Part shown: positions 62,865 through 64,000 of the stretch, piece after piece
Numbering within the stretch: position 1 is the stretch's first letter
Layout: every line of letters starts with the position of its first letter
Origin: Pseudomonas californiensis
GTDB lineage: Bacteria; Pseudomonadota; Gammaproteobacteria; Pseudomonadales; Pseudomonadaceae
DNA length: 64,000 bases
NCBI RefSeq assembly: GCF_021147775.1
Contig: NZ_JAGTPK010000007.1
Coordinates: 161,524-225,523 of the forward strand
Reading direction: 5' to 3'
Program-made: the position numbers and the translations under genes
The notes under the pieces: generated by a model
Seen by the model: only the letters and a program-made list of their open reading frames with translations
Database searches by the model: none
What the model was told of the DNA's origin: nothing

Positions 62865-64000
62865 AACCCAGGCCAAAACTGTCCGTAGTGGGCGATGACC
62901 CGGCTAGCCGAATTCTTCAACGGCTGGATGGCGTAAAGCCGTCGGGCAAGAACCGTCACATCGCGAAATGCCCGGCGCACGTTGATAAGTCCCCCTCCTT
63001 GAGCGTGTCCAGCACCGACGATGGCCGGGCATTGATTCACTGCTTTGCAGGCTGCTCATCCGAGGATGTTCTCGCCTCAATCGGCCTGGAGTTCAAAGAC
63101 TTGTTCCCAGGACGCCTGACAGCAGCAGATCGCTCCGAATATCGGCGTAAGGCGCTGGAGAGCGGGAGGGAGCATGCGCGGATCATTCAGCAAATCGCCC
63201 TCGCTCAGCTTGAGCGCGGTGAAGACCTGAGCGAAATCGACTCCGAGCAGCTGCAAGAAGCGGTAAGGCGCGAGCGCGAGATCTGCGACGAGTTGGCCGG
63301 GTTTGAGGTTGAGCGGGGCCAGCGCATCACACCAGACCGGCCGTGCTGGGCAGTCCATGAGCAATGGGTGATCAACGAGAAAGGCCGGCGTCTGCGCCCA
63401 GGCGTCTATTGGCATGGTTTCAAGCGTGGCGGTACCGACGAGGAAGAGAACGAAGATGATGCCAGTGACCGGCCCATCACCGACGAGTGGATTTCTACCC
63501 CAGTGACGGTCGTTGCCCGGACGACCAACAGTGACGACGGCAGCGAGGGCCGTCTGCTCCGCTTGGCCACCGAGGGCGGTATCAAGGAATGGATCATCGC
63601 CATGGAAGTATTCGGCGGCAGCGGTGAGGATGCCCGGCGCGCGTTGTTCGGCATGGGCGTCATCATCGCGCTCAAGAAGCGCGGCACGTTCATGGAGTAC
63701 CTGCTCGATCAGCGCCCGGATGAGATGTTCGCCACCACCAGCCGCCCGGGCTGGCATGAGTCAGGCGCGTTTGTGCTGCCCGGGCGAACGCTGGGGAGTG
63801 CCAAGGTGCGGTATCAGGCCAGCAACAAGGCCCAGATACTGTTCAGTCGGCGTGGCGAGCTGGACGGCTGGAAAACCGAGGTGGCGGCCAAGTGTGAAGG
63901 CAATCCGGTACTGACACTGGCGATCGGCTGCGCACTGGCTGGCCCTCTGCTGAGTCTGGTGGGTGTGCTGGGTGGTGGTGTTCACCTAGTCGGCGACAGC
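62861..64000 (+). CDS. Primase/helicase-like protein (CHC2 zinc finger plus DUF927), partial
   Basis: ATG 62861 opens a frame that runs past the window end (380 codons seen). A CHC2-type zinc finger lies at residues 37-65: C37, H40 (AKCPAHVD), C61 and C65 (IHCFAGCSS), as in primases. A charged linker follows. From about residue 190 the sequence fits DUF927 (STPVTVVARTTNSDDGSEGR, RLATEGGIKEWIIAMEVFGG, LLDQRPDEMFATTSRPGWHE), a phage replication helicase-like domain. The ATPase end lies outside. It is probably the island's replication protein. Confidence 0.85.
   Translation, partial: MKPRPKLSVVGDDPASRILQRLDGVKPSGKNRHIAKCPAHVDKSPSLSVSSTDDGRALIHCFAGCSSEDVLASIGLEFKDLFPGRLTAADRSEYRRKALESGREHARIIQQIALAQLERGEDLSEIDSEQLQEAVRREREICDELAGFEVERGQRITPDRPCWAVHEQWVINEKGRRLRPGVYWHGFKRGGTDEEENEDDASDRPITDEWISTPVTVVARTTNSDDGSEGRLLRLATEGGIKEWIIAMEVFGGSGEDARRALFGMGVIIALKKRGTFMEYLLDQRPDEMFATTSRPGWHESGAFVLPGRTLGSAKVRYQASNKAQILFSRRGELDGWKTEVAAKCEGNPVLTLAIGCALAGPLLSLVGVLGGGVHLVGDS

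Larger units (their letters stand above)
56143..64000. mobile_element. Integrated satellite-prophage-like island, left part
   Basis: Everything after the tRNA-Leu 3' end looks imported: an IntS/P4-type integrase, an AlpA regulator, KilA-N proteins, several small unknown genes with 4-base overlaps and a zinc-finger/DUF927 primase-like gene, all on the plus strand. No capsid or tail gene is seen in this part. The right end and the duplicated tRNA end (attR) are outside the window. Confidence 0.8.

Overview
The window is a piece of a Pseudomonas chromosome, most likely from the P. syringae group. The evidence is the gene order: iscR-iscS-iscU-iscA-hscB-hscA-fdx-iscX, then ndk-rlmN-pilW-rodZ-ispG-hisS-yfgM-bamB-der, with guaB-guaA, secD-secF-yajC next to tgt-queA, and Pseudomonas-type MltF, PurL, Der and HisS proteins. 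The species call is an inference from remembered protein and synteny patterns; no search was run.

Region 1 (1-17.9 kb) is mixed housekeeping and transport. It holds the tail of a CBS/CorC-domain protein, an MHS-family MFS transporter, purT, a short VUT-family membrane protein, a DUF1289 / gamma-carbonic-anhydrase pair, two Nudix hydrolases, an L,D-transpeptidase, a YqfO-like protein, purL, mltF, tadA, an exported multicopper oxidase and an unrecognised membrane protein. It ends with a divergent pair (exported alpha/beta hydrolase and CGNR zinc-finger regulator) that share a promoter region carrying GTAACC repeats.

Region 2 (18-32 kb) carries guaBA with a clear sigma70 promoter, a zinc-ribbon protein, a TauE/SafE exporter, xseA, an M23 peptidase, a DUF4214 protein, leuA with a possible leader peptide, oxaloacetate decarboxylase, a FlxA-like coiled-coil protein and an overlapping omega-amidase / aminotransferase pair.

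Region 3 (32-56 kb) is almost all core functions: ribosome assembly (der), outer-membrane assembly (bamB), histidyl-tRNA charging (hisS, with a 10-residue tandem duplication at its N-terminus), isoprenoids (ispG), cell shape and pili (rodZ, pilW), rRNA/tRNA modification (rlmN, trmJ, tgt, queA), Fe-S cluster assembly (isc operon with an IscR-type operator over its promoter), cysteine synthesis (cysE), suhB, and the Sec translocon accessory genes. RlmN and IspG are Fe-S enzymes encoded close to the isc cluster.

Region 4 (56.06-64.0 kb) begins at a tRNA-Leu(CAA) gene with its own promoter and terminator. Directly downstream lies a P4/IntS-type tyrosine integrase, an AT-richer unknown gene, then a tightly packed run of small phage-like genes: AlpA-type regulator, KilA-N proteins, several unknowns, and a CHC2 zinc finger/DUF927 primase-helicase-like gene cut off by the window end. 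Nearly every junction in this run is a 4-base ATGA or GTGA overlap. This is an integrated satellite-prophage-like island whose right end lies outside the window; its small unknown genes and the 60.8-61.3 kb segment are the least explained DNA here.
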